A stretch of 64,000 nt of DNA from a virus: positions 62,001-126,000 of IMG/VR virus record IMGVR_UViG_3300020156_000002; one strand, given 5' to 3'. The notes under the pieces were generated by a model. That model worked only from the letters and a program-made list of their open reading frames with translations. It was not told where the DNA came from and did not search any database. How positions within the stretch are numbered: the stretch's first letter is position 1; each line of letters starts with the position of its first letter. Positions 7,917 through 15,301 of the stretch are shown piece after piece. Made by a program: the position numbers and the translations under genes.

Positions 7917-8915
7917 ATGAGTAATAATGAAATAACACTAGATGTTTTATTAGATCAAGTAAAAGACGGTGATATATATAAATCGCTATTAGTTACAAAT
8001 CAAAAATTGCTACATTCAGGATATAAAAGTTTAGTAGGTTCAATCAGTGGAGGTAGCGACAGTGATATTTTACTAGATTTATGTTGTAGAGTAGATAATG
8101 ACCGTAAAATTAAGTACGTATTCTTTGATACAGGACTTGAATATGAAGCGACGAAAGAACATCTTAAATATCTCGAAGAAAAATATGGAATTACTATTGA
8201 ACACGCAAAAGCAAAGAAACCAATACCAACATGCTGTAAAACATATGGTCAGCCATTTTTATCAAAACAAGTTAGCGAGTACATAAGTAGATTACAGAAA
8301 CACGAATTTAAATGGGAAGATAAACCTTTTGAAGAATTGTACAAAGAATATCCAAATTGCAAAGTGGGGTTAATGTGGTGGTGCAACGAGTGGGGAGATA
8401 AAAGTAAATTCAACATTAATTATAATAAAGGATTAAAAGAATTTATGATATTGAATCCACCCGATTTCAAAATATCTAACAAATGTTGTGATTATGCAAA
8501 AAAGAAAGTAGCAAAGGATTTTAAAAATATAAATGATATTGATTTAAGTTTAGTTGGTGTTAGAAAAGCCGAAGGCGGTGCTAGATCGTCAGCATACAAG
8601 AATTGTTTTTCTAGTAATAGCGATAAAGCAGATGAATATAGACCTATATTTTGGTATAAAGAAGAAACTAAGCGAGAATATGAAAAGCAGTTTGATGTAA
8701 TACATAGTAGATGTTATTCAGAATATGGATTAAAACGTACTGGTTGTGCTGGCTGTCCATATGGAAAAGATTTTGAGTTTGAATTAGAAGTAATACAAGA
8801 GCATGAGCCAAAATTATACATAGCAGTAAATAATATATTTGGAGATTCGTATAAATATACGAGAAAATATAATGAATTTAAAAGTAGTTATAAACCAAAT
8901 AAAACCATCAATTGA
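7917..8915 (+). CDS. PAPS-reductase-like ATP-pyrophosphatase family protein
   Basis: The protein (332 aa) starts at ATG 7917 behind AAGAAAGGAGATTTA. A PP-loop ISGGSDSD at about residues 42-50 and FFDTGLEYE are typical of the adenylyl-transferring N-type ATP pyrophosphatase fold shared by PAPS reductases and DndC. A cysteine-rich C-terminal part (KCCDYAKKK, then TGCAGCPYG) could hold an iron-sulfur cluster. Phages often carry such a gene; sulfate reduction is unlikely to be its role, and nucleic-acid thiolation or nucleotide modification is more plausible. No DndD/E or other phosphorothioation partners are visible nearby. Confidence 0.75.
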   Translation: MSNNEITLDVLLDQVKDGDIYKSLLVTNQKLLHSGYKSLVGSISGGSDSDILLDLCCRVDNDRKIKYVFFDTGLEYEATKEHLKYLEEKYGITIEHAKAKKPIPTCCKTYGQPFLSKQVSEYISRLQKHEFKWEDKPFEELYKEYPNCKVGLMWWCNEWGDKSKFNINYNKGLKEFMILNPPDFKISNKCCDYAKKKVAKDFKNINDIDLSLVGVRKAEGGARSSAYKNCFSSNSDKADEYRPIFWYKEETKREYEKQFDVIHSRCYSEYGLKRTGCAGCPYGKDFEFELEVIQEHEPKLYIAVNNIFGDSYKYTRKYNEFKSSYKPNKTIN

Positions 8916-8963
8916 AGCGGTAATAAGTAATAATAATAAACAAATAAAGGAGTAAAAACTAAC

Positions 8964-9680
8964 ATGAAAAAGAATAGCGTACTAAGTTGCGTTGGAATTA
9001 TTCTAGCAGCGACATCACTCTTCGTTTTCTCGTGGAAGTCACAAGCAACAACGTCTTCCGCTAATGCATACGAGAGCAGAAGACCAATTAAAAGAGAGGT
9101 TTATTATAATGAATTGGCTATTAGCGAGCCAAGTGAAACATCAGAAGATGTATTAGATAAATCTGAGACTGTAACAACCACATATACAGTTGGTGAAGAA
9201 GAGATATGTGGACTTGAAGTAACCAACTTGAAAATAGATATAAAAGAAATTAAAGCTGCAAAGAAAAAGAAAGCTAAAAAGAAGAAAAAAGAATGCAAAA
9301 ACCGATGGAACATTACACTTACGAAAGATGAAATTAATTTATTGGCAAGAATCGTTTGGGTTGAGTCAAGAGGAGAATCCAATCGAGGTCAAAGAGGAGT
9401 AATTGAAGTAATATTTAACAGAATGAAACATTGGGCATTTAAAGGAAGCTTATATGATGTTTTAAGTGCTAAGTCACAATTTTCATCATGGGGCAGTAGA
9501 AATGAAGCGGCGCCAACAGAAAAAGAGTATAAAAATATTAAGAAAGTACTTAATGGAGAAACTGAAATATTTGATTTTGAAACAGTTTATTTTTCAAGAA
9601 CCAAAAGAAATGATGATATAGCAGATCATATAGGAGCACATTATTTTTGTAGATATGAGTTCAAAAAAGACAAGGAGTGA
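8964..9680 (+). CDS. Secreted SleB-like cell-wall hydrolase
   Basis: An N-terminal signal peptide is visible (MKKNSVLSCVGIILAATSLF, cleavage probably near the ATT/SSA stretch). A lysine-rich linker around residue 100 precedes a Hydrolase_2/SleB domain: LLARIVWVESRGESNRGQ with the catalytic Glu, then VIFNRM and a FSSWGSRNE region. SleB proteins are lytic transglycosylases that open spore cortex or cell-wall peptidoglycan. In an early phage operon it could remodel the host wall or act against spores; this is not the endolysin, which lies at 14.5 kb. The next gene overlaps its stop. Confidence 0.8.
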   Translation: MKKNSVLSCVGIILAATSLFVFSWKSQATTSSANAYESRRPIKREVYYNELAISEPSETSEDVLDKSETVTTTYTVGEEEICGLEVTNLKIDIKEIKAAKKKKAKKKKKECKNRWNITLTKDEINLLARIVWVESRGESNRGQRGVIEVIFNRMKHWAFKGSLYDVLSAKSQFSSWGSRNEAAPTEKEYKNIKKVLNGETEIFDFETVYFSRTKRNDDIADHIGAHYFCRYEFKKDKE

Positions 9681-9874
9681 TACATATTAGAAGTTTAATT
9701 GAAGAACTAGAGGAAGAAGAAAGAGATGAATGGCAAGATGAACTACGTAGAGCAGATATAGATAGTAGACGTTGTCCTATATGTGGAAGATTATTGGAAG
9801 AAAGAAGAGAGTCATATGAGGCATGGGGAAACAGTTTTACTATACCAGTTTTAATGTGTCCTGAATGCGATTAA
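9677..9874 (+). CDS. Small zinc-ribbon protein, start possibly AUU (about 62-65 aa)
   Basis: CPICGRL and CPEC form a two-knuckle zinc ribbon after an acidic helix. The only conventional start is GTG at 9677, which directly abuts AAGGAG at 9671-9676 and overlaps the previous stop. The codon at the right distance (8 nt) is ATT at 9686. There is no ATG upstream of the zinc ribbon. The function is unknown. Confidence 0.6.
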   Translation: MIHIRSLIEELEEEERDEWQDELRRADIDSRRCPICGRLLEERRESYEAWGNSFTIPVLMCPECD

Positions 9875-9891
9875 GAGAGAGAGGTGAAAAT

Positions 9892-10113
9892 ATGGGAGTC
9901 GCAATTATGTCAACAATAGGATTATGTAGTATTTTAATGGTTGGAATGGTGTGTGCATGTGTAAGGATGATGGGATTGTGCAGTAGAGATGAAGAAAAAT
10001 TTTCAGTTTCTAAGGAGATAACTATTGGCGAATGTGAGAAATTGTTCTTAGAAAATGGATATAGAACCGTGATTGAGAATGGCGAAATAGTGAAATTCGT
10101 TGATGAAGAGTAA
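9892..10113 (+). CDS. Small membrane protein (73 aa)
   Basis: ATG at 9892 follows GAGAGAGGTGAAAAT. The first 30 residues form one hydrophobic membrane helix (STIGLCSILMVGMVCAC) and the rest is a charged cytoplasmic tail. Candidates include a superinfection or regulatory membrane factor; no family is recognised. Confidence 0.55.
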   Translation: MGVAIMSTIGLCSILMVGMVCACVRMMGLCSRDEEKFSVSKEITIGECEKLFLENGYRTVIENGEIVKFVDEE

Positions 10114-10139
10114 ATTATATTAAACACAAGGAGATATTT

Positions 10140-10706
10140 ATGAAAATAGAAAATACACAGATATATGGGCTAGATAACGCAATTAAATGTAGCAAGTATC
10201 CAATGGCGACAGATACAACCAAAGTGGATACTGAAATAACAAATACAGTTAAAAAATTAGGTAGTTCAGGATTAGGAGAAGGACATAATCAATTTTTAAC
10301 AGGCATTATTGTTCAGTTTGATTTAACATTTTCCAATAAAGCATGGGTGGAATTGCAAAGATATCACTTTATAGATTTTATATCAAGTCAATCCACGATG
10401 CATCGCATATCTAAAATGGATATTAAAGAATCTTGTAATGAATATGTTACAAATAACACCATAAATGAATTGATAAGGCTAAAGGAAATCTATCTAAAAA
10501 CCCAGGATAAAAATGATTATTTAAGACTTCTATATAACATACCATCAGGATTTGAGTTAACGGCAGGAATGACTACCAATTATAGGCAGCTTAAAACAAT
10601 TTTAAATCAACGTAGACAACATAAACTTCCAGACTGGCAAATGTTTTGTGATTGGATTGAAGCGTTACCTATGTTTAAGGAGTTATGTTTAGGAGGTGAT
10701 AAATAG
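10140..10706 (+). CDS. ThyX-like phage protein (FAD-dependent thymidylate synthase fold, putative)
   Basis: The 188-residue protein contains QRYHFIDFISSQSTMHRIS and, near the C terminus, NYRQLKTILNQRRQHKLPDW followed by FCDWIEALP. These correspond in order to the R/H/S/R-rich signature and the NLRxLxxxLxxR region of the ThyX family, in the divergent form common in Firmicutes phages. It is shorter than cellular ThyX (about 220-250 aa) and the canonical RHRxxSxNxxSxR is not exact, so activity on dUMP is uncertain; a modified-pyrimidine role is possible. Its stop overlaps the GTG of the kinase gene by one base, implying translational coupling. Confidence 0.55.
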   Translation: MKIENTQIYGLDNAIKCSKYPMATDTTKVDTEITNTVKKLGSSGLGEGHNQFLTGIIVQFDLTFSNKAWVELQRYHFIDFISSQSTMHRISKMDIKESCNEYVTNNTINELIRLKEIYLKTQDKNDYLRLLYNIPSGFELTAGMTTNYRQLKTILNQRRQHKLPDWQMFCDWIEALPMFKELCLGGDK

Positions 10707-11266
10707 TGTTAATTATAGTTGGTAAGAGTGCAACAGGAAAAGATACTATTGCTAATGAATTATGTAAGATGGGATATACTCGCATTGTGACATTTACAAC
10801 ACGTCCGAAAAGACCTTTCGAGACAGATGGTATTTCATATAATTTTATTACTGTAGAAGATTTTTTAACAAAATATATTGATGGATTTTTCTTAGAAGCA
10901 AGGCATTACAATACAGAATCAGGTATATGGTTTTATGGGTCAAGTTTTTCAAGCTATGAAAATGCAGATGATAAAACCATATGTATCTTAACACCAAGTG
11001 GTTTACGTAAACTAAGAGAAAATTTCATACCATTTACAGGTTTCTTAATAAATATATCAGATGAAGAAATTATAAAACGTCAAGAACTACGTGGAGATAA
11101 TGCAACAGAAGAAAAGAAGAAAGAAGCTGAAAGAAGATTTAAAACTGATAAGATCGATTTTCAAAACATTAACAATCTAATTGATTTTACGATTAATAAT
11201 GAAAACAGAAGTGCTGAAGAAGTAGCCAAAGAAATTGATAGACTTTATAGAAAAGGATGTGAATAG
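10706..11266 (+). CDS. Guanylate-kinase-like nucleoside monophosphate kinase
   Basis: The protein (186 aa, near the usual 190-200) starts with a P-loop, IVGKSATGKDT, followed by FTTRPKRPFETDGISY, matching the TTRxxRxxExxGxxY signature of guanylate kinases, and a C-terminal lid and helix. The start is GTG overlapping the upstream stop after GGAGGTGATAA. It would phosphorylate (d)GMP or a modified dNMP and feeds phage DNA synthesis. The next ATG follows its TAG directly. Confidence 0.82.
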   Translation: MLIIVGKSATGKDTIANELCKMGYTRIVTFTTRPKRPFETDGISYNFITVEDFLTKYIDGFFLEARHYNTESGIWFYGSSFSSYENADDKTICILTPSGLRKLRENFIPFTGFLINISDEEIIKRQELRGDNATEEKKKEAERRFKTDKIDFQNINNLIDFTINNENRSAEEVAKEIDRLYRKGCE

Positions 11267-11689
11267 ATGGACAGGTTTAAGATTTATTTATGTGGTGGAA
11301 TGAGCGGATTAAATATGGCTTCACAAAATGAGTGGAGAGTTAAGTATAAAGAGTGGCTTTTAAAACAAGAAACAAATTATAAATTAACGATTATTAATCC
11401 ATGCGATTATTTTAATTTTGTTAACAAACGTCATATTTCAGAACGTGAGATTATGAATTACGATTTAAATCATGTCAGAACGTCTAATTTATTATTGACT
11501 AATTTCAATTCGCCAAACAGTATAGGAAGTGCTATAGAAATGTATTTAGCAAAAGAATTACATATACCTGTGATTGGAATCAATAAAGGAAATGAGATTC
11601 ATCCTTGGATTTTAGAATGTGTCGACAGAATGTTTGACAATGAGAACGATGCCTTGGAATATATTAAAGATTTTTATTTAGCAGAATAA
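11267..11689 (+). CDS. Nucleoside 2-deoxyribosyltransferase-like protein
   Basis: The N terminus IYLCGGMSG fits the IYLAGPM nucleotide-binding start of the family. A central NYDLNHVRTSNLLL and the SIGSAIEMYLAKELHIPVIGI segment (S-x-G-x-x-E-x-x-x-A) match the conserved second half. The enzymes exchange bases between deoxynucleosides or hydrolyse deoxynucleoside monophosphates. It is adjacent to the kinase and ThyX-like genes in a coupled trio, which suggests one nucleotide-metabolism unit. Confidence 0.7.
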   Translation: MDRFKIYLCGGMSGLNMASQNEWRVKYKEWLLKQETNYKLTIINPCDYFNFVNKRHISEREIMNYDLNHVRTSNLLLTNFNSPNSIGSAIEMYLAKELHIPVIGINKGNEIHPWILECVDRMFDNENDALEYIKDFYLAE

Positions 11690-11702
11690 GGAGGATTACA
11701 AA

Positions 11703-11891
11703 ATGGTAGATGAAACAAAAGTTTATACAGTAGAGGACATACAGAAAATACTAGGAATTAATAAAAATAGGGCATATTCTTTGTCAACAAGTGGTATATT
11801 TCCTTTTATAAGAATAGGCAAACGAATCATTGTACCTCGTAAAACATTTGATGAATGGATGTACTCTGATTTTGAAAAAGTGATAGAATAA
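11703..11891 (+). CDS. Excisionase-like DNA-binding protein
   Basis: The 62-residue protein has the HTH_17/excisionase pattern: YTVEDIQKILGINKNRAYSL, then a wing with FPFIRIGKRIIVPRKTFDEWM. AAGGAGGATTACAAA precedes the ATG. Its position beside the attachment site, with integrase on the other side, supports a role as the directionality factor in excision. A general small regulator is the alternative. Confidence 0.75.
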   Translation: MVDETKVYTVEDIQKILGINKNRAYSLSTSGIFPFIRIGKRIIVPRKTFDEWMYSDFEKVIE

Positions 11892-11926
11892 GAGCGGATT
11901 AAAAATGTGATACATGGACTGATTTT

Positions 11927-11947
11927 GGTAGAAAATTAGGTAGAAAA
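11927..11947 (+). repeat. Integrase arm-type repeat pair, left arm
   Basis: Two copies of GGTAGAAAA start at 11927 and 11939, 12 bp apart. The same 9-mer occurs four more times on the other side of the tRNA core. Tandem spaced repeats on both sides of a core are the typical arm-type binding sites of lambda/Tn916-type integrases. Confidence 0.7.
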
Positions 11948-12107
11948 ATCGTAGTATAAACTGTATAAGAACATATAAAATATTATAAAATCGTTTAATA
12001 ATATATAAACATAAAACACAAAATGAATACCGCATAAACACTGGATTATTATAAGAATGAATAAGATTCTACAATATTATAAAAATCCATATAATGGCAT
12101 AATTTTC

Positions 12108-12152
12108 GGACTCTGACTCCAGCATCTCAAGGTTCGAATCCTTGTAGCCCAG
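12108..12152 (+). other. attP core: 3' half of tRNA-Gln(CTG)
   Basis: The sequence from the anticodon stem to the discriminator base of a tRNA is present: loop CTCTGAC with anticodon CTG, T arm CAAGG TTCGAAT CCTTG at 12128-12144, and acceptor strand TAGCCCA then G. This matches Firmicutes tRNA-Gln. The 5' half is missing and the 5' side of the anticodon stem is already disrupted, so this is not a gene but the part of a host tRNA carried by the phage. It lies between excisionase and integrase, the layout of attP. Confidence 0.82.
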
Positions 12153-12156
12153 TAAT

Positions 12157-12183
12157 AACACCACTATATGTGGTGTTTTTTAT
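12157..12183 (+). terminator. Intrinsic terminator behind the tRNA half
   Basis: AACACCAC and GTGGTGTT form an 8-bp stem with a five-base loop followed by a run of T. It probably derives from the tRNA gene terminator and restores it after integration; it also separates early genes from integrase. Confidence 0.85.
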
Positions 12184-12193
12184 TGCTATAACA

Positions 12194-12207
12194 CACTATA
12201 TATAGTG
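12194..12207. repeat. 14-bp perfect palindrome CACTATATATAGTG
   Basis: The palindrome lies between the tRNA core and the right-hand arm repeats. It could be a site for an accessory protein or for the integrase system. Nothing more can be read from the sequence. Confidence 0.4.
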
Positions 12208-12241
12208 ACTGTCGGATAATTGACTACAATATATTGAAAAA

Positions 12242-12316
12242 GGTAGAAAAATAGGTAGAAAAGTTAATTATTTTATGATATAATTTTCTTGTTAGGTAGA
12301 AAAGTTAGGTAGAAAA
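12242..12316 (+). repeat. Integrase arm-type repeats, right arm (two pairs)
   Basis: GGTAGAAAA occurs at 12242, 12254, 12295 and 12308 in two pairs spaced 12 and 13 bp. Together with the pair at 11927-11947 this gives six copies around the core. The inner pair flanks the promoter of the integrase gene and the outer pair lies between it and the ribosome binding site. Confidence 0.72.
12256..12284 (+). promoter_or_regulatory. Integrase promoter, overlapped by arm repeats
   Basis: An extended -10 TGATATAAT (hexamer 12279-12284) lies 17 bp after TAGAAA at 12256-12261, a weak -35 that is itself part of an arm repeat. Two further repeats follow downstream. The arrangement suggests that integrase bound to its arm sites would repress its own gene. 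Confidence 0.6.
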
Positions 12317-12341
12317 ATTATCAACAAGGAGATTACAAATT

Positions 12342-13544
12342 ATGTCACGTAAAAAAACAGATATAAAAAATGTATCCTATGATGATGTAAAAAAACTATA
12401 TTATGTTACACTTTATTATGGAACTGACGAAAATAACAAACCAATTAAAAAGACTGTCACCTGTAAAACTAAACCAGAGGCAAAAAATATCATAAAAACA
12501 TTTGAAGCGGATAAAATAAAAGATGAAGTAGTTAAGCCGAAAAACGAAACTTTGGAAGAATGGTTAGATTATTGGTTAGAAAAAGTAGTTAAGCCCATAA
12601 ATGAATCAACAACCTATTGTGGATATAAAGCAATAATAAATCATATAAAGGATGCTGATATAGGTAAAATTCAGATTCAAAAACTAACTCCTAAAGATAT
12701 ACAAGAGTATTTTCAATACAAACTAACAACTCCACCAAAAGGTAAAAAAGAACCTTTGTCTACGAATACGGTAAAAAAGCATTATGTATTATTAAGAACA
12801 GCTTTAGGACTTGCTAAACAACAAGATGTTATTCGTAATAATCCAATGGAAAAAGTGGTGCCACCTAAATACGTTAAACCCAAAATTAACTTCTATAATC
12901 TTGAACAATTACAAAAGTTATTCTCTTTATCTGAAGGAACATTATTAGAACCTGCTGTGTATTTAGCTGGTATGTTAGGATTACGTAGGGAAGAAATCTC
13001 AGGACTGAAGTGGAAAAATGTTGACTTAAAAGAAAATATAATAATTATCGATGAAGTTGCTGTAAGAGCAGATAATGATGTAATTAAAAAGGCACCAAAA
13101 ACATCCACTTCAATTCGTAAATTAATAATACCAGATTTGCTTCGTAATGTGCTAGAAAGAGTTAATAATCAACAAATAGAAAATAGAAAAACTTATTTAA
13201 AAGAAGAAGCCAATGACAATTCAAACATTAATGAAAATGAATATGTAGTATCTAACTTGAACGGAGAACCTTTAAATCCGGCACATCTTTCATCTATGTT
13301 TGCAAAATTCATTAAAAAGAATAATTTGCCAGACATTTCGCTTAGAGGGTTAAGACATTCGGTAGCATCTGTGGCAAATGCATCTGGCGTAACGTTATAT
13401 GATATAAGCAAAATGCTGGGACATGCCAGTCCTGATATTACAGGGAAAGTATATGTTGAAGTCTTTGATAAGCACAACGAAAAAGCTGTTAATTCTGTGG
13501 CAGATGCAATAGGAAACAAAATGAATAACATAAATACAAATTAA
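12342..13544 (+). CDS. int: Tyrosine integrase
   Basis: The 400-residue protein has an N-terminal arm-binding region (about 1-60), a SAM-like core-binding domain (about 65-170) and a catalytic domain. Catalytic residues visible are R in GLRREE (about 215), R338 and H339 in LRGLRHS, H361 in MLGHAS and the nucleophile Y371 in GKVYVEV. The first His of the usual HxxR motif is Arg here, a tolerated variation. It recombines attP with the host tRNA-Gln gene. The ATG follows AAGGAGATTACAAATT. It is transcribed away from the attachment core. Confidence 0.92.
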   Translation: MSRKKTDIKNVSYDDVKKLYYVTLYYGTDENNKPIKKTVTCKTKPEAKNIIKTFEADKIKDEVVKPKNETLEEWLDYWLEKVVKPINESTTYCGYKAIINHIKDADIGKIQIQKLTPKDIQEYFQYKLTTPPKGKKEPLSTNTVKKHYVLLRTALGLAKQQDVIRNNPMEKVVPPKYVKPKINFYNLEQLQKLFSLSEGTLLEPAVYLAGMLGLRREEISGLKWKNVDLKENIIIIDEVAVRADNDVIKKAPKTSTSIRKLIIPDLLRNVLERVNNQQIENRKTYLKEEANDNSNINENEYVVSNLNGEPLNPAHLSSMFAKFIKKNNLPDISLRGLRHSVASVANASGVTLYDISKMLGHASPDITGKVYVEVFDKHNEKAVNSVADAIGNKMNNINTN

Positions 13545-13604
13545 ATATCAAGATGAATGTCCATATAAAATTAAACTCTTTAGATTTTTAGTTCCTTGTA
13601 AATA

Positions 13605-13647
13605 GCAAAAAAATAGGAGACTTCCAATTCTGGTTGTCTCCTATTTT
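13605..13647. terminator. Bidirectional terminator between integrase and the leftward arm
   Basis: AAATAGGAGAC (13611-13621) pairs with GTCTCCTATTT (13636-13646), an 11-bp perfect stem. There is a T-run for the plus strand and seven A on the left that give a U-tract for the minus strand. It ends the integrase transcript and stops leftward transcription from reaching integrase. Confidence 0.88.
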
Positions 13648-13677
13648 AGTAAATGAATTCTGAATATAATTTTCACA

Positions 13678-13732
13678 TTTGGGAATTTCGCTCCCAAAAT
13701 TGGTTGCTTTTTGGGAATAATTTTCCCATTCT
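13678..13732. repeat. Two adjacent TTGGGA-type inverted repeats
   Basis: Two hairpins follow one another between the convergent integrase terminator and the RepL-like gene: TTGGGA with TCCCAA, and TGGGAA with TTCCCA. The shared GGGAA/TTCCC core could be protein-binding half-sites or RNA hairpins. Apart from these the 13648-13804 gap shows no gene. Confidence 0.4.
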
Positions 13733-13804
13733 AAAATTCACGAAACGCTTGATTTATAAGGTTGGAATCAAGATTTTCGGGCTTTGATTTCTCTTATTCT
13801 TACG

Positions 13805-14344
13805 TTAACTATTTTTCCAATTGGTATGTTCAAACAATCCTAATATAGTTTTATTAACATTATTACCTTTAGTGAATATATAAGGATTAACAGTAATGGC
13901 TTTTACCATTATATTTGGATTATCTTTACATCCTGTTTTATGAATACCTATAACACCTTTCTTTGTAAGAGAAGTTATAGTTTTCCTTAAAGCATCATAA
14001 TGTATATTCATTTCTTCTGATAATTCTTTTACAGATAATATTTTTCCATTATGATGACCACCTTTTCTAACGATACAATCGTCATAACAAATAAAATCTG
14101 CTAATGACATTGCAACTGCAAATTCTCCTTGTGTTAAATATTTTCTCAACTCATTCACTCCTAAATATAATTTCACAAATTTTTCATTACTGTTAAAGTC
14201 GTAAATCTTATCATCTTCTTTTGGTTCTTTATATGGAACTATTTTATCTTTTTCATAAATATCATTTATAATTTCCCCTGTTTCTACATCTACAACATTT
14301 GCTATAAGTTTTCTTTCTTCGCATAATTCTTTCATTCGAGCCAC
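13805..14344 (-). CDS. RepL-like plasmid replication initiator / winged-helix protein
   Basis: The 179-residue protein follows the RepL layout: an N-terminal VVDVETGEII segment, FVKLYLGVNELRKYLTQGEF, a winged helix (LSVKELSEEMNIHYDALRKTITSLTKKGVIGI) and a C-terminal NPYIFTKG and LFEHTNW. RepL initiates replication of Firmicutes plasmids such as pIM13; winged-helix relatives occur in phages. It is its own transcription unit, between the lysin terminator and the integrase terminator, with a palindrome in the promoter region. A pure transcription regulator is the alternative. Confidence 0.6.
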   Translation of the reverse strand: MARMKELCEERKLIANVVDVETGEIINDIYEKDKIVPYKEPKEDDKIYDFNSNEKFVKLYLGVNELRKYLTQGEFAVAMSLADFICYDDCIVRKGGHHNGKILSVKELSEEMNIHYDALRKTITSLTKKGVIGIHKTGCKDNPNIMVKAITVNPYIFTKGNNVNKTILGLFEHTNWKNS

Positions 14345-14383
14345 CTTTCAAGTAATTTTTTTAATATAAAATTAATCGTTGGA

Positions 14384-14399
14384 CGTGAACTTGTTCACG
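14384..14399. promoter_or_regulatory. Palindromic operator upstream of the RepL-like gene
   Basis: CGTGAAC TT GTTCACG is a perfect 7-bp inverted repeat with a 2-bp spacer, 40 bp upstream of the start at 14344. A minus-strand -10-like TATATT (complement of 14363-14368) lies just downstream. The site is well placed for autoregulation. Its 2-bp spacer excludes a Firmicutes LexA box, which needs GAAC-N4-GTTC. Confidence 0.6.
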
Positions 14400-14434
14400 G
14401 ACAAAGTTGGGCTGAAAGCACAACTGCATTACAT

Positions 14435-14476
14435 CAAAAATAGGAGAGAAGACTACTATAGCAATCTCTCTCCTAT
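14435..14476 (-). terminator. Terminator of the lysis cassette
   Basis: ATAGGAGAGA pairs with TCTCTCCTAT (10 bp) and is followed on the minus strand by a U-tract (A-run at 14436-14440). It lies just downstream of the endolysin gene. Confidence 0.8.
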
Positions 14477-14502
14477 ACAATAAATTCCATCATTTATATT
14501 AC

Positions 14503-15228
14503 CTATTTATCGTTTACTAAAGCTTTAATTGTATTACTTCCAACCTCTCCATCTACTGTAATTTTACAAGATTGCTGAAATGCTTTTACATATTTTAAAG
14601 TATCTTTTCCAAAAACTCCATCTATAGATACATTGTAACCTGCTTCATTAAGTTCAAACTGTAGCCATTTAACACTTTCTCCCTTGCTACCTTTAACTAG
14701 CAGGCTTAAAGGTTTGTCGTATGGATTATTTTTCTTTGTTTTTGTAGCCACTGGTTCTTTAGATTCATCATAGTCTATATAATTAAAAGTTAACCAATGT
14801 GTAAAACGAGTATCAGAAATTTTACTTTTTACGCAGCCATAATTTATACCCTTTTCTTCAACACAATATCCATTTCCAATATAAACTCCCACATGACCGC
14901 TATGCCATAATACGGCTCCAATAGGAGCTTTATCTATATCTTTTATTAATCCTCTTTTTGATGCAGTAGAATATAATTGAGCAGAACCTAATATTTTATT
15001 GGTATACCAACTTATAAGACCTGAACAGTCGCAACAAACCTTACCTATAAATTTCTTAGCTTTAGATTTATAAACCAAAGTAAACATATTTGGATAATTT
15101 TTTGCTAAATTATTTAATCTATTTTCTGTAAAGATTCCATCTGCACCTTTCGCTCCGTAAACGTATGGAACCCCTAATTTACTAATTGCAAAATCAGCTA
15201 ATCCTTTTCCAGTTAATTTATTTGCCAT
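14503..15228 (-). CDS. Endolysin: NlpC/P60-type peptidase with peptidoglycan-binding domain
   Basis: Residues 1 to about 155 form an NlpC/P60-like domain with the catalytic Cys in CCDCSGLISWY (C68) and His in LWHSGHVGVYIGNG (about H112). Residues of about 165-241 form a PG_binding_1 domain (LLVKGSKGESVKWLQFELN, VDGEVGSNTIKAL). The enzyme cleaves peptide stems of peptidoglycan at the end of infection. There is no signal peptide, so it needs a holin. It is the last gene of the lysis cassette, downstream of two membrane-protein genes. AAGGAGGCAATACT precedes the ATG. Confidence 0.9.
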   Translation of the reverse strand: MANKLTGKGLADFAISKLGVPYVYGAKGADGIFTENRLNNLAKNYPNMFTLVYKSKAKKFIGKVCCDCSGLISWYTNKILGSAQLYSTASKRGLIKDIDKAPIGAVLWHSGHVGVYIGNGYCVEEKGINYGCVKSKISDTRFTHWLTFNYIDYDESKEPVATKTKKNNPYDKPLSLLVKGSKGESVKWLQFELNEAGYNVSIDGVFGKDTLKYVKAFQQSCKITVDGEVGSNTIKALVNDK

Positions 15229-15301
15229 AGTATTGCCTCCTTAAATAAATAAAAGAGGAGAGAAGATCAACTTCCCTCCAAGTATCAATTTTATAATAAA
15301 A

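Noticed and set aside
7552-7938. Minus-strand hydrophobic frame
   Set aside because: Opposite to early genes and caused by AT-rich antisense sequence; it has no start context.
7917-8915. DNA phosphorothioation (Dnd) system
   Set aside because: Only one PP-loop gene is present; no DndD, DndE or DndA-like genes adjoin it.
12108-12152. A functional tRNA-Gln gene
   Set aside because: The 5' half (acceptor strand and D arm) is absent; upstream is AT-rich phage sequence.
11927-12316. CRISPR-like array
   Set aside because: The GGTAGAAAA repeats are 9 bp, in tight pairs without regular unique spacers, and surround an attachment core.
14384-14399. LexA/DinR box
   Set aside because: The palindrome has GAAC and GTTC separated by two bases, not four.
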